64,000 bases of DNA from Linnemannia hyalina (GCA_019671135.1 JAHRHY010000007.1:434001-498000); one strand, 5' to 3'; positions 1 to 12,975 are shown, numbered from the stretch's first letter. Numbers and translations are program-made. The notes: generated from the sequence alone by a model not told the origin.

Positions 1-3000
1 GTCGAGGTCATTTTCGAAATGATCAGCATCTTTACTCAGGAGACGGTCATCGACTTCAGTTTCCTCAAGATGTTCTATATTGACGAGATCGCTATCAAGG
101 CACCCGCTGCTAGGAAGAGGGCTATCCTGGAGCACTTCCTCGTCATGTTCCAGGACAGGGCCATCCCCCAGGGCGTGAAGATGCAGTCGCTCCGCGTCAT
201 CATCAACCCCATGCTCCTGGTTGCCTTCACCCGCGGACCCTCGGATTACCAGGCAGTGATCGACCACGCTATGATCTCCGAGATCCATTCCAAGATTTGG
301 CAACCGCTGTTGAACGAGAACTCGGACGACAACCAGTACTCAGACGATGCTCTGAGGATTGAACTCCTCCAGATGACTTCGCTCATCCTCCAGTTCGCCT
401 CGGACTTGATCGCCGATGCCCGCAAGGACATCATCATCTTCGGCTGGAACTACCTCAAGATCGACGATATCACAGGAAAACAGGCAGCCTACGTCCTAAT
501 TGCTCGATTCATTGCCGCCTACGACACTCCAAGCAAGATCATCATCCAGATCTATGTCGCCCTGCTGCGAGCCCATCAATCCGAGGCCCGAGCCTTGGTC
601 AAGCAGGCTCTCGACATTATCGCTCCAGTTCTGCCCAAGCGCATCGTCATGACCGCCGATTCGCCCAAGAACCCGACTTGGGCACGTTGGACACAGCGCG
701 TCCTTGTAGAGGATGGTCACAGCGGATCCCAGCTGGTGAACGTTTACCAGCTCATTGTCCGTCACCCCGACCTCTTCTACGAGAGCCGCGAGCACTTTTT
801 GCCCCAGATTGTCACGACTCTTTCCAAGTTGGGTCTGGTTCAGACAGCAGGAGTCGAGAGCAGGACATTGACCATCAACCTTGCCGAGCTGATTTTGAAG
901 TGGGAGCGCCGCCGCATTGCAGAGCTCAAGTCTGCCATGGACGTCGACACCCCGGATGCCCCGGCTGTGACAACAACAACTACCGCGGCCGGAGGATCAT
1001 ACACACCCAACCTTGGATTGCGTGAGAACGTCCTCAGCTTCTTGGTCCGATTCGCCTGCGCTTTCCCTGAGCCTTTACAGAAGAAGGGATTGCCTTACCG
1101 CGCGGCGGAGCTTTTGAAGGAGTTCTTGGGTCCTGATTACTGGTCTGAGGTCAACATCAAGCTGACGTTCTTTGAGCGCACACTGTTGCCCCCAGAGCTC
1201 ACAGAGCTAAACCAGGTGGCCGCCTGCAACTCGTTGGATGTCCTCCTTATCCTTCTCAAGAACAGGCCGGGACACTGGTTCCTTGCCAACATTTCTCAGC
1301 TCTACCGCCTTTTGGACAAGTGCCTCCTTTCCGATAACCCAAGGATCGTCAACAGTCTCCAGCCCATCATCGACTTGATCTACAAGCACATCTCGGCCTC
1401 GGTCGCCGCTTCGGCCACGCTTTCGTCCGATGTCACTTCGTTCATTGCCGCTGTCGACGCCATCATCACGGATGGATTGCACAACCTGACGAACCTCTTT
1501 TCGGTCCTCACCCTTATTCAGTCCTCTTGCCAGTACCGCCAGGATGCCATTGATGCCTTTGTCCCCGGCGTCATGAAGGTTGTGAGCAAGCTGACCAAGG
1601 ACCACGTTGCCCCTGCGCAGGCAGGTACCAGTCAGCCGAGCGGGCCAGACTCGCCAAGCAACCTACTCATCTTGGCTTTGAGACTCATCAAGTTGAGAAT
1701 CTCTCATCTCGGAGACCAGCGCCGTTGGTACTTGACGTCGCTGATCCAGCTTATCGAAAAGTCGACGGATGTCGAGCTGTCACGAGCTATTCTCGACATG
1801 GCGACCGAGTGGGTCACTGGCAAGACCGAAACTTTCCCGACAATCAAAGAGAAGGCTAGTTTGATGGTCAAGATGATGTGCCTCGAGAGCCGTGGCGACA
1901 AGAAGCTGGTCGAGGATTTCTTGGAGCTGGTGGTCACCATCTACAACGACCCCAGCTTTGCGCGATCTGAGCTTACAGTCCGGCTCGAGCAGGCGTTCTT
2001 GATGGGTACACGAAGCGACAACCCCAAGCTGAGAAATCAGTTTGCCGAGATTTTCGATCGCAGCATTGGACGGTCCTTGTACACTCGCCTGACCTATGTC
2101 ATTGGTGGCCAGTCCTGGGAGTACCTCGGCGGTCAGTGTTGGCTCCAGCAAGCGCTCGACATTTTGTTCGGTGTTGTGATCAAGTCGAGAGTCCTGTCGT
2201 TGTCGTCTGATGGCCTGCAGACTAAGCCCATCCAGCGTGTTGGCGTTACATTTGGTGAAAATAAGGAGACCAGCGCGGTTGCGTCCTCGCCCGAGCTGAC
2301 GGCCTTCTTGACGAAGCATCGCGAGTTCTTGGCTCAGATTAACCAATTGAGCACCAACGACGTGATTCTGCCACTCAAGCAACTCCAGCATCTCGACGCG
2401 ACTGTCACCCACCGCCTCTGGACCGACCTCTTCCCCCTCTACTGGTCCGCCACCACGACCAAGGAGAAGCAAGAGCTGACCAAGATCCTGATCCCATTGC
2501 TTGCGAAGGAGTACCACAACAAGCAGATGGATGCTCGCCCCAACGTCATCCAGGCCCTCATGGAAGGTATCTCTCGCTGCACGCCCGCCATCCGCCTCCC
2601 TCCCCATCTTGTCAAGTACCTTGGCAAGAAGTTCTGTGCCTGGCACATTGCGACCAACCTCCTTCAGAACTCTGTTCCCGATGGCAAGCCTAGTGATCTC
2701 GGCGGAGCCAAGGATGAGGAGAAGCTCCGCAACAGCACCTTGGATGCGCTTGCTGAGCTTTATGTTACCCTTGGAGAGGACGACATGTTCTACGGACTGT
2801 GGAGACGCCGGTGCCTGTATTCCGAGACTAATGCCGCCATCTCGTACGAGCAGAACGGCATGTGGCAGCAGGCGCAGATCATGTATGAGAGCGCTGTGAA
2901 TAAGGCAAGGACTGGCGCGCTTCAGTTTACCGAGTCGGAATATTCGCTCTGGGAGGACCACTGGATTACCTGTACACAGAAGCTGCAGAGCTGGGATATC

Positions 3001-6000
3001 TTGACGGACCTAGCCAAACACGAGAACAATACGGAGCTTCTACTGGAGTCGAACTGGCGCATGTCGGACTGGACCGCTGACCGGGAGGCGATGGAGCAGC
3101 TTGTGTACTCGATCACTGAAGCACCCACTCCCCGACGACGCGTCTTTGAGGCCTTTTTGGCCCTTATCAAGGCTAACCAGCCCCACACCCAGTCGACTGA
3201 GACCAGCCCCGCCGAGTTTGTCAAGCTATGCGACGAGGGTGTCCAGCTTTCCCTCTGGAAATGGCACACCTTACCGGAGATCGTTTCGCAGACCCACGTC
3301 CCTCTCCTGCAGGTTTTCCAGCAGTTTGTGGAGTTGACAGAGGCGAACCAGATTTACCAGAGTCTCGCCAACACGACGGCCCTCAACCTTGAGTCCAAGT
3401 CTCAGGACCTCAAGAGCACTTTGCAGACCTGGAGAGAGCGTTTGCCCAACACCTGGGATGACATCAACGTTTGGAGCGATCTCGTTGCCTGGCGTCAGCA
3501 CATCTTCTCCGCCATCAACAAGACCTACCTCCCTTTGATCCACCAGCTCCCATCAGTCACCCCAGGCGCAGGAGGATCCAACTCGAACTCATTTGCCTAC
3601 CGCGGTTACCACGAGACCGCCTGGATTATCAACCGTTTCGCCCATGTTGCTAGGAAGCACCAGCTTTCGGAGGTGTGCATCAACCAGCTCACCAAGATCT
3701 ACACCTTGCCTAACATCGAGATTCAGGAGGCTTTCTTGAAGCTACGTGAGCAGGCCAAGTGTCACTTCCAGAACGAAGCCGAGCTGACGACGGGATTGGA
3801 GGTCATCAACAACACCAACCTGATGTACTTTAGTCCTAACCAGAAGGCCGAGTTCTTCACGATGAAGGGAATGTTCCTCGCCAAGTTGTCACTCCACGAC
3901 GAGGCGAACATGGCGTTTGTGAGTGCTGTCCAGATTGACCTGGGTCTTGCCAAGGCCTGGGCGGCATGGGGCAACTACAACGACCAGCAGTTCAAGGAGA
4001 AGCCCAAGGAGATCACGCTAGCCAGTCATGCCGTCAGTTGTTACCTCCAGGCCGCGGGTATCTACAAGAACTCCAAGTCCCGCAAGTATCTTGTACGCAT
4101 CCAGTGGCTCATGACCCAGGACGACAGCCAAGGAACCGTCTACCGTGCCTTCGATGCCTTCAAGGGTGAGGTCCCTGTCTGGTACTGGATCACTTTTATT
4201 CCTCAGTTGTTGGCCTCTTTGACACATCTGAAGGAGGCCAAGCATGCCCGCCATATCCTCATGAAGATTGCGAAGACCTATCCTCAGGCATTGCATTTCT
4301 CCCTGCGCACCTTGAAGGAGGAGTACACGTCGTTGAGAAAGGGACAGCAAGTTCAGCAGCAAGCCCAGCAGCAACAGCAGCAACCCGCTGCTCAGCAGGG
4401 AACCCCTGGTCAGGCTGGTACAGGCTCTGCGGCCAACACGCCTGCTACGCCCACCACACCCGCTGCATCCTCGGTCAGCACCCCTACGACCCAGGCAGCT
4501 CCAACTGCGACCACGCCGACGACCCAGCCTGCGTCCGCGGCAGAATCCAGCCCTTCTGCCGCCGTTACTCCTGTCGCCAGCGCTGCCAATGGACCCCAAT
4601 CGCCTCAACCAGGAACTCCTAATGGAACACCAGGACAACCCGCTCAGCCTCAGACTCCAAAGGAACAGACGCCTCAGGGACAGCAACCTGCAGCTGGCCA
4701 GCCAGCACAGCCAGCACAACAGGCTCAGCCGACGGCTCAGCAGCAAGCGCAACAACAGGCGGCTCAACAGCAAGCCCAGCAGCAGGCTCAGCAGCAGGCT
4801 CAGCAACAGCAGGCGCAACAGTTGATTATGCAAGCGCAGAACCAGGTTCAGGCCACCGCTCAGCTTCTCGCCAAGTCTCAGACACAGCTCCAACTCCACG
4901 TCCAAGCTCTCGCCCATGCCCAGGCCACTTTGCAAGCGTTGGTCCAACAATCACAGACCCCTGGACAGCAGACCCCAGCCCAGGCCCAAGCGCAACAGCA
5001 GGCTCAGGCCCAGGTTCAGGCGCAGATGCAGATCCACGCTCAGACCCAACAACAGGTGCAGAATCAGGCGCAGGCCCATGGCTTGGCCCAAGCACGACTC
5101 GCCCAGATCACGGCCCAGTTCCCTGCCGCTGCTCTCAACACTCCCGGAGTTTCGCAGATTCGCAAACCATGGGAGCATGTGGACGACATTATGAACATTC
5201 TGAAGACGGCCTTCCCACTTTTGGCTTTGTCTATGGAGTCGATGGTGGACCAGATCCAGCAGCGTCTCAAGCCATCCCCCGAGGAAGACATGTACCGTCT
5301 CATCGTCGCCCTCTTGACTGACAGCTTCCAGGTACTATGTCGTTGATTGTATTTTGATTTGAACCTCTACGTGTGTTACATTCATCACGATTGGAACACT
5401 AACATTTCTCGGTTTGTTTTTCTTGTATATAGCAATTGTTCCAGAGGTTGGTTCTCAGCAGTGAGAACGAGCAGCTGTCTGCTGTTACTGAAGCAAACTT
5501 GAACCGGTTCTCAGAGAACTTGTTCCAGCCTCAGGTCAAGGCTGCGTTTGTACATGACTTTATCACCAACAAGCCTACTCTCAGCCAGTTCGTGACGAGA
5601 TTGCAGCGCTGGAGAGATAAGTTTGAGGACATTCTGGACAACAAGCCTCGCCGTCAGCAGCTCGAGAATTGGAGCCACTACTTGGCCGAGTTCCAGCACC
5701 AAAAGTTTGACGATGTGGAGGTTCCTGGACAGTACTTGCTGTTGAAGGATAATAGCAACGACTTTGTCAGGATCGACCGGTTCGAGTCTGAGGTCGAGTT
5801 GTTACGTGGACCAGTCAACTGCAGTCGACGATTGACCATTCGTGGACATGACGGCAGCATCCATCCCTTCATTGTGCAGCAGCCTGCCTCGCGTCAAGGA
5901 CGCCGCGAAGAGCGCGTCATGCAACTCTTTAGAATTCTTAACGGGTATGTTCATTTCATGTTTGATAATGACTGTATGTTTCGTCTTGGCAACTTGGTTG

Positions 6001-7066
6001 ACTTATCCTAAAAATATCAATTTCTTATGGCAAATAGAATTCTGGAGAGGAAGAAGGAAAGCAGGAAGCGTAACTTGTTCTTCCACCTCCCGCTTATCAT
6101 CCCATTGGCGCCGCAGATTCGCATCCTTCAGGACGATCCTTCGTACGCGTCGTTGCATGGCATTTACGAGGAGCACTGCAACATGATTGGCATCCACAAG
6201 GACGACCCGATCATGTACTACACCGCCAAGATCAAGGCCGGATTGGATATGAAGAAGCAGACGGACATGCTGAACCTGAAGATGGAGATTGCGGACGAGA
6301 TTGCATCCAAGATGATTCCGGACACGATCCTCACGGACTTTATGACTCGCAATATGAAGACGTACACGGATCTCTGGATGATCAGAAAGCAGTTTACGAC
6401 TCAGATGGCGTCTGTTACTTTCTTGACGTACATTATGAGTATTGGTCATCGCTTCCCGACCAAGTGGTTCATCTCCTTGCAGACCGGAAACGTCTGGACC
6501 TCTGACATGCTTCCAGGTACTGTATCGTGCCTTGCTTTTCTCTACCTTGTTGATATTGTGTTGTCATACTGTTATGTACAGGAAGTGGATACTGACTGAA
6601 TTTCTTTTTTCCCGCTCTTTCTATAATTGTAGTGTTCTCGCCGTCGACAACGACGTTCTCGAACTCGGAGCCCGTGCCGTTCAGATTCACGCCCAACATC
6701 CAGCATTTTATTACACCAACGGGCGTTGAGGGTGTGTTTACGAGCGCATTGATGTCGATTGCACGTTGCCTAACCGAGCCCGAGTTTGAGTTTGATCAAT
6801 ACTTGGGCATCTTTATCCGTGACGAGCTGGTGAGCTGGTTCGCCAACGGCATGAAGCCCCTGAACGAGCAGAGCCTGGGCGAGCGTGTGACATCAACAGT
6901 GGATCAGGTCCAGAGGAGAACTGCGTTGTTGTCGTGCAAGCCTGAGCGAGAGAAGAGTCGTAACAACAATATCCCTGCGAACCAGACCCTCCTGGATTTG
7001 ATTTCGCAGGCTTCCAACCCGCTCAAGTATGCGCAGATGGACTGCTCTTGGCTCCAGTGGTTGTAA
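1..7066 (+). CDS. TRA1: TRA1/TRRAP, SAGA and NuA4 scaffold (5'-partial)
   Basis: This is the C-terminal 2251 residues of the giant PIKK-family pseudokinase that docks activators onto the SAGA and NuA4 histone acetyltransferases. The reading frame is open from base 1, so the start lies left of the window; the family is about 3700-3800 residues. I join four exons: 1-5331, 5433-5944, 6038-6516 and 6633-7066. All junctions are GT-AG and keep frame, and the stop is at 7064-7066. HEAT/FAT-type helical repeats fill roughly residues 1-1440. A Gln/Ala/Pro-rich insert follows (about 1446-1710), then the PI3K-like domain and a FATC-like end (final residues SWLQWL). The segment GILERKKESRKRNLFFHLP and the C-terminal PFRFTPNI region match TRRAP closely. 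The Gln-rich spacer between FAT and kinase regions is unusual. The family call is firm; exon borders are predicted from splice consensus and homology. Confidence 0.96.
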
Positions 7067-8094
7067 CCTGGAGGAGATGCTGAACTGTCGAAGTAGAAGA
7101 TGAAAAAAAAAAAAAAAAAAAAAGGTAAAATAAACAGTAGATTAAACGATAAGGTTGCACAAGATACACGAGCCTTTTGCAGAACAAATATTATAAGGAG
7201 TTGCACCCTTTGATGGGACTTCATTACATAGTTCATCTTCACACTCCAACATTTCCTGGCCTTTTTTTTGCTGCGTTTCTTGTTTATCTTACCTCCCTGC
7301 CTTGCACATTGATATTGAGTTGTCAACGTTGTTGTTTCTTTCTTTATGATTTCGTTCTCATCTTTCTCTAAGTGTGTGTCTCAATTGATAGTCAAGAACA
7401 GTGAGAAAGGTTTTAAGGATCGGTCGATTCTTTGTGGTTATCGTTGTCTTGATGAGAAGAGAAAAAAATGAGCCTTTTCGTATGGCGTTGTGGCTGGGAG
7501 AGGGAACATCACGACTACTGTGGCCGCTCGCAAAGGGAACATTTACTTCCTTTCGGCGTTAAGAATTCACGCGACGGATGGACAGACAGTACGTGTTTTT
7601 TTGATTGATCCCTTGGACGCGCATACAAATGAGACAAACGCGTTTTTATCAGTGATCAATAATGAAGCATGCTCACTCGCCAGGAAGTAACATGTGCAGG
7701 TATAAAAAACCCTCTCCCTCTCCTCTTTCTTTTGTTATTCATTTCTTTATTCCCTTTCTTTCTTTTCTAACTTTCCTCACCTTTTCTTATTTGCTATGAC
7801 ACACAAATACTTGTCTTTCCATCTTACCATCCCAGTTCTCCTACCTTCTCACGCCCTAACCTCCGTGCGACTCAAGGTCATCCACCCCCCACCAACCCAC
7901 CCATCCAAGACTAGAGTCGTCGGGGAAGAAGACTCCTTCACCAACCAAAACCAATGCCCACAAACATTACCAATACATTCTACCACCTGCAGTGAGCTCG
8001 GAACAACGGAGGATAGAAAAGAAACAGACGAAGAGACGAGCAGACGAGCAGCTGCCAACGAGGGTATAAGGATAGAAAAACTACGATCAAAAAA
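7067..8094. other. Intergenic: TRA1 3' flank
   Basis: No supported gene. A run of about 21 A lies at 7103-7123, some 40 bases after the TRA1 stop, and may be part of the 3' UTR. Pyrimidine-rich sequence occupies 7700-7790. Homology to the APSES relic on the minus strand fades near 8095. Minus-strand sequence between 7850 and 8095 stays open, but I cannot match it to the family. Confidence 0.6.
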
Positions 8095-9700
8095 ACCTCG
8101 CCAAGTACTATCTCCAACACGGGCTGTAATCGTTAAAGCAGTATCTCCGTTCTTTGTCCTGGATATCGACCAAATGATGAGAAGTCCCCTCCATTCCGAG
8201 CAAATCCATTCCAAAAGACACTCCATGTAATACCTTGACGCTGCCCCCTCACGACCCTGCACTCCAGCCATCATCGCGATATGGTGCAACAAGGTCCTTT
8301 TCTTGTGGTCAACAGGTGTGATGACTCTGTGGAGGATGCTGAGTAGGTGTGGGAAAGACTGCTTGTCATAGTTGTTGGTCACCAGAACAGCCCGGATGAG
8401 CGCGGATTCGCCATTGTTATTGACCCGACGGACGTCCGCATGCTTCTGAACCAAGAGCTCCAAGCCCTGAATCCAAGCCAGAGCAGCAGCCCAGTGAAGG
8501 GCAGTATGACCCTGATCGTCAATGACGAGGTCGATGTCGAGATCCTCAGGGATAGTGGGGTCCGTCAACAAGTGCGGGATCTCCTCCGTGTCGTCATTCA
8601 AAAAGATCGCCATCAGGATCGATCGATATCTCTCAGCGCCTTCCAATGGTGGTTCCTCTGGTTGAGGTTGTGGTAGTGGTGGTGGTGGTACTAGACTTGA
8701 TCCACTCCCGTTCTGGCGAAATTGCTGATGACGATATTGCTGATGAAGTAAGTTGTGCCCATGTTCCTGCTCGGGTGTAAAGTCGCGGTCGTATCGCTGA
8801 GCAGGCGAGTGAATCTTGGGCCGCTTACGGACCGGCGTAGAGTTGTCGACAGGCCACTGGGGTGAGGGTGGGATAGACGGTGAGGGTGCATTGACAGGAT
8901 GGATGAAGAAGTGATGGTGTCATCGAAGCTGTGCTGAAATGTCTGAGAGCCGCCAGCAGCACCTGATTTGGCAGAGGAGCTACGAGCCCGCTTGGCGGGG
9001 CTTTGTCAGGGGCGAGGCTGCTGTTTTGGCGATGGCGATATCCTTAGATTTCTTGGCTATGAGGGCCATCTCCTTTGTTGGGGTGACCGTGTCGACTTCG
9101 CCTTTCAGGACGTCATATTCAAACAGCGCGCGTAAGAACGGTTCGACATCGTACTGCTTTGCCAAAATCCTTTCTCCCTCTAACACGGGACTCTATTCGC
9201 AACAAATAAAAGGCAACGCTGTTACTAGAGCCTCTATCACCAAAAAGAGCACACATGCTTCCAACGGAAAAGAACACGTAGAAGTGACTTACCAGGTGCC
9301 CTGGTATTTGCCATAGCCGTCTTGGATCTTATCATGCTCGCCTGTGCAACATCTGAAGGTAGAGACAGTGAAACCAGGGACAAGAGTTGGAGCAATGTTG
9401 CTTATTATTATTACTATATTACAACTATATATACACAAGTCCTAACTAGGTTTCTAGGTGTAGTGTCATGAAGTGTCAAAGCTGAGAACGTTTGACAGAA
9501 GATGACTAACCAGAGAGCAATAGTAAACTTAATATATTGCAGCCTGGGAGGATTTCGCGTTCGAGAATTTTGGTCCGGCGTCCCTTTTCGACACCGACGA
9601 TCGTTTCCGATTGACAATGAACTCTCTGAACTGCTTCACCATCATTTGGTTGTCGAGTCGCATGCAGAGGTCCTGGTCCTGTGGTGTTGCGATGATTCCT
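8095..9700 (-). pseudogene. N-terminal half of an MBF-type APSES/ankyrin transcription factor, decayed
   Basis: APSES factors of the Mbp1/Swi4/Res type bind MCB/SCB promoter elements at G1/S through a KilA-N-like domain followed by ankyrin repeats. On the minus strand I read a DNA-binding piece (GVEKGRRTKILEREI, then EHDKIQDGYGKYQGT) in exons near 9540-9590 and 9293-9345. The segment ending RALFEYD (9186 downward) follows, then a basic Ser-rich linker and an ankyrin block (GHTALHWAAAL, ending KNGDTALTITARVG near 8110). It does not read through. The linker changes frame near 8995 after a TAG at 8980, and again near 8890-8930. The start of the APSES domain is out of frame near 9600-9640. The invariant Trp after KYQGT becomes Cys at the only usable splice junction. 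No C-terminal coiled coil follows. Its missing half resembles the relic at 19448-20563. The family is clear; pseudogene status is inferred from the breaks. Confidence 0.8.
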
Positions 9701-10090
9701 GTGATCAATCCATTAGTTCCGCTTTCGTCGATGATGCGAATCCCCGGGTGGTCTCCCTTCACCACAGTCTGCTCCTCACCTACGACTGCAAAGGCTATAG
9801 CGCTCATCTCCTTCCCCTTTTTCACCATTGAACCATCGGAGTAGATACGTCTCAGTTCAGACCTAGTCTCTTTCTTTCAGCTCTCTATGGACTCCGGACA
9901 AGTTCAGGCTTTCCAAAGACACCCTTAACTCGTTATGCTGTCACTCAGCCGCCAGTTTACCTTGCAAGAAGCTTTCAACCATCAACCCACAACACTTCAT
10001 ACCACCATCAAAGGCCAAGTTCCAATCAAGGACCAAGAGGACGGACGGCCTTGTCTGCTTGACTATCAGTGCACACTCTGGAGATGGGAA

Positions 10091-12304
10091 TTATCCAGAT
10101 GACAGAACGTGTCCAAGCGCAAGCAACACTGCAACCGGAAGCGACGGCCTATGCTTCAAGACCCAGTCTACTTCCCTGACGCCCATACTCTTCCGATCCT
10201 CATCTGAAGCAGCGCTAACGTAGCCTCTCAACTCCTCCAACTTACTCAACGCAGTAAAGCAGCCCAAGGACCCCAATCGACCCGCCTCCTCGTCCTCAGA
10301 AGCTCAGAGCCGGAGGTCTGGTCGACCCAGTTCTGCCAACCAATGATGAACATTGACCTTGTCAATATCCTGCAATGGTTGGAGATCCAGGGACGTCAAC
10401 CAAGGCAATACCCGCACGATCCTGTAAAGTGTTTCAAAGGTCCATGCCTGTCCTTCTGCGGAGAGTCTAAGGTGCCTGAGGTCGGTGAGTTGGCTCAAAG
10501 ATCCGAATCCTGCCAAGGTAGAGTGATCCAACTCGGGACTTTTCACCGTGAGAGAGCAAAGGTACCGCATCTGGCTAAGCTGGTCGTATGTAGCTTGCCA
10601 GATCCGATGGCGGTCCTGATTAGTGGTGATGAAGAATGGGTCGATGTGGATCTCAATCCAGAGCTCCTCGACCTGTGGTGCTGGGTTGCTGTAGGATGTG
10701 ACCCCTCCTTCTTCAACCTCTCTGAAAAAGTCTCGAGGTTGGACAGCGAATCCCTTGAGAATAAGCGTCCTCACCTCTCTGTGCCAGAAGAGAATTGCGT
10801 TCAAGCGCAAGGTGTTCTGCCAAGTCAGAGCATTCTCTTGGCCATCAAATTCTCTCTGCACCTCCAGCTTGAACGACCTCAAATGAGGCGCGAACGTCCT
10901 GAACTGCAATGCCCACAACCGATCGAACTCGCTTACGCTCTCCAACGTAATGCTTACAGCTGTAAGAAAGTCCAACCGGTCATGCATATTGACCATGCCG
11001 GATATCCGGAATGAGAGAGGTCCCTCGAACACCAACTCTTCAAGCTGCCTGCAGCTGAGAATCGGTTCCAAGGCCGTCTCCTGGATATCCGTTGGCTTTG
11101 CGGTCAGGACCAGCTTCCGGAGGTGAGGACAGTGTCGGAGGATTCCGAGTTCACTGCGTGGAATCCGAAGATTCTTGATCGCCCATTGAGGCTGGACCGC
11201 TTCTTCTTGTTGCGCTTGGCCAGCAACCTCGACGATTGCTGCCTGGTGGTGATATGGCGCATACCACCACCCCGCAAGTCCGAGCCCCTCAAGTTGATCA
11301 AACCTACTAAACAGGTCACTCAGTGGAACTGGCTCCCCTTCTTCCACTTCCTGCAGCTCGCCTTCTTCTTCGCTCTCATCTATCTCTCCGTCCTCTTCAC
11401 TCTCTGCCTCTGCCTCTGCCTCAAACCCGATCAAGTCCAACTGGAGATGGCTTAACGTCAACAACTCTCTAGGATCCTTGAGCAGGCTCAACAGCACTCT
11501 CTTGGACAAGCCGGTCGTCGTCAATGACAGCTTCTTGAGGTTGGGCATGGACCTCAGGATTACCACTAGCTCGGAGTACGAAAGTCCAGAGTGGTCGTTG
11601 TTCCCCCACTCTACCTCAACGACGCGGTACAGGAGAGCGCAAAGCTCGTCGAACTTTTCTTGGCGGACAAGACTACCCAGGCGTCGGAACTGTGGACATC
11701 TCCATTTGTCGTGTGTGATTGAAGTCCAGACAAATGGCATCATCGCAGCCCTCCAGTCCCAGGACACTTCCGACGCGTGGACGAGGTCCTTCGTCCGAAG
11801 ATGCGTGGCAATTTCGGACACCAGCTCAGGAAGGAAGACGACTCGTGTTGGCATGGCGGATGGGAGCAGCGCTGGGGCTGGCTCGACGGGCATAGCAGTC
11901 GGAGGTAGCGCTGGGGTATCCTCGGGGGTGGGTGGTGGCGGAGATCCTGCCGAAAAATCCTCAATAGGATGTGATGGAGAAGCAATAACTGTCTCGTCGA
12001 CTTGCAGGAGCGAGGAGAAGTAGAACCTATACCTCCGCGTGGCGATGGGAGGTGGGGTGGATGCGGCTGGTGGTGGCCCCTGAATGGATAATGAGCTCGA
12101 CGACGATGTGCTCGAAGGCAGGCGAGAAAGGGAAAGTGCTTCTTCAGCCTCTCGGACGGACGAGAAATAGAAATGGTATCTCGTGGATCTGGGAGCTGTG
12201 GTCGATCCTGTGGGCTCAACCTCGGTGGGTGATCGTGGAGCAGGCGACGACGAAGTCGAAAAAATGCAGCGGATCCTTCGGACTTTCCGTGGTTTCTTGC
12301 TCAA
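10091..12304 (-). pseudogene. F-box/leucine-rich-repeat protein with an in-frame TGA
   Basis: The minus-strand frame is open from 12304 to a TGA at 10304-10306. It encodes a Ser/Pro-rich N terminus, an F-box-like segment (FLPELVSEIATHLRTKDLVHAS, about residue 157 of the open frame), and LRR-type repeats with an acidic insert. Fungal F-box/LRR proteins usually recruit substrates to SCF ubiquitin ligases. After the TGA the same frame stays open for about 71 codons to 10091 and still looks like the end of such a protein (CFTALSKLEELRGYV). The partial copy at 14107-14486 has TGG at the equivalent codon. The start is unclear: ATG codons lie at 11893 and 11854, but the upstream frame looks coding, with motifs RYHFYFSS and RYRFYFSS repeated. 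It could be a truncated but working gene; I favour recent inactivation. Confidence 0.72.
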
Positions 12305-12840
12305 ACGAGAGGACGAGGGAGAGGCGGCAACTCTTTCTGGCTTGCGGATGCTGAGGGAGAGGGACCGGATGTGTTGGTGGTCGAGCAGGACAAAGAGATG
12401 GCGTTCATGTTGGATGTTGACGGCGAAAGTGTGGGTGGTAACAGCGCACGAGTCGTTGACCTGGTCGTCATTCGGTGAGAGTATAAATCGGCCCCGACAC
12501 CAGAATCTGTTGTAGTCGAGAGGCTGGAGGTGGAGGTAGATGTTGACGGCATCGCGGTCGCGGAAGTAATTGTGGGCGTCGATATTGGCGGTGATGAGGG
12601 GGTAGAAGATGAAGGGATGGAGGTTGAAGATGAAGAACTCATCATTGGCAAAGATGGATATGAGGGAATAGAGGTGGATGAATACAGCAGTTGAAGACGT
12701 TCAGTGATGAACGGCGGGGTTGTAGGTGAATTAGAGAAAGGATATGAGTGGTGCTGATAAAGAGAATGAATTGAGTCTTTTACTGACGGTAAATGGCAGT
12801 ATCCAACTTTGAAGACTAAAAGAAGGTAAGGAAGACTCAA
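12301..12840 (-). other. Ser/Thr/Pro-rich open frame upstream of the F-box gene
   Basis: A 179-codon minus-strand frame of disordered Ser/Thr/Pro composition ends at 12301, overlapping the first codons of the F-box frame but in a different phase. Its tail (QKELPPLPRPLV) runs straight into the basic segment that begins the F-box frame (KKPRKVRRIRC). This suggests it was once the N terminus of that gene, now separated by a one-base shift around 12305-12340. No convincing intron would join the two. It could equally be non-coding low-complexity sequence. Confidence 0.35.
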
Positions 12841-12975
12841 GAGAGCTATTGTGGGGAGGAATGGTGAAGAAAGAAAAGAAAAGAAAAGAAAAGAACGGAA
12901 AGAAAGAAAAACATGAATGGAAAGGGCCGTTAGTTTTTTATACCGCGAGGGTTCTTTTCACTTTTCATTGAGGCG

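Noticed and set aside
1780..2961. 393-codon minus-strand open frame inside TRA1
   Set aside because: It is the antisense shadow of a conserved TRA1 exon with high GC third positions; it has no family signature.
4018..4950. Leu/Ser/Arg-rich minus-strand frame of 310 codons
   Set aside because: Complement of the CAG/GCT-rich Gln/Ala insert of TRA1; composition is dictated by the repeat.
8939..9316. 125-codon plus-strand frame over the APSES relic
   Set aside because: Antisense to recognisable APSES-factor peptides; no independent support.
12310..12690. Upstream extension of the F-box frame rich in Phe, Ile and Leu (FFIFNLHPFIFYPL)
   Set aside because: It is the shifted reading of a Ser-codon-rich stretch; the Ser/Thr/Pro frame is the more plausible coding one, and no ATG starts the Phe-rich frame.
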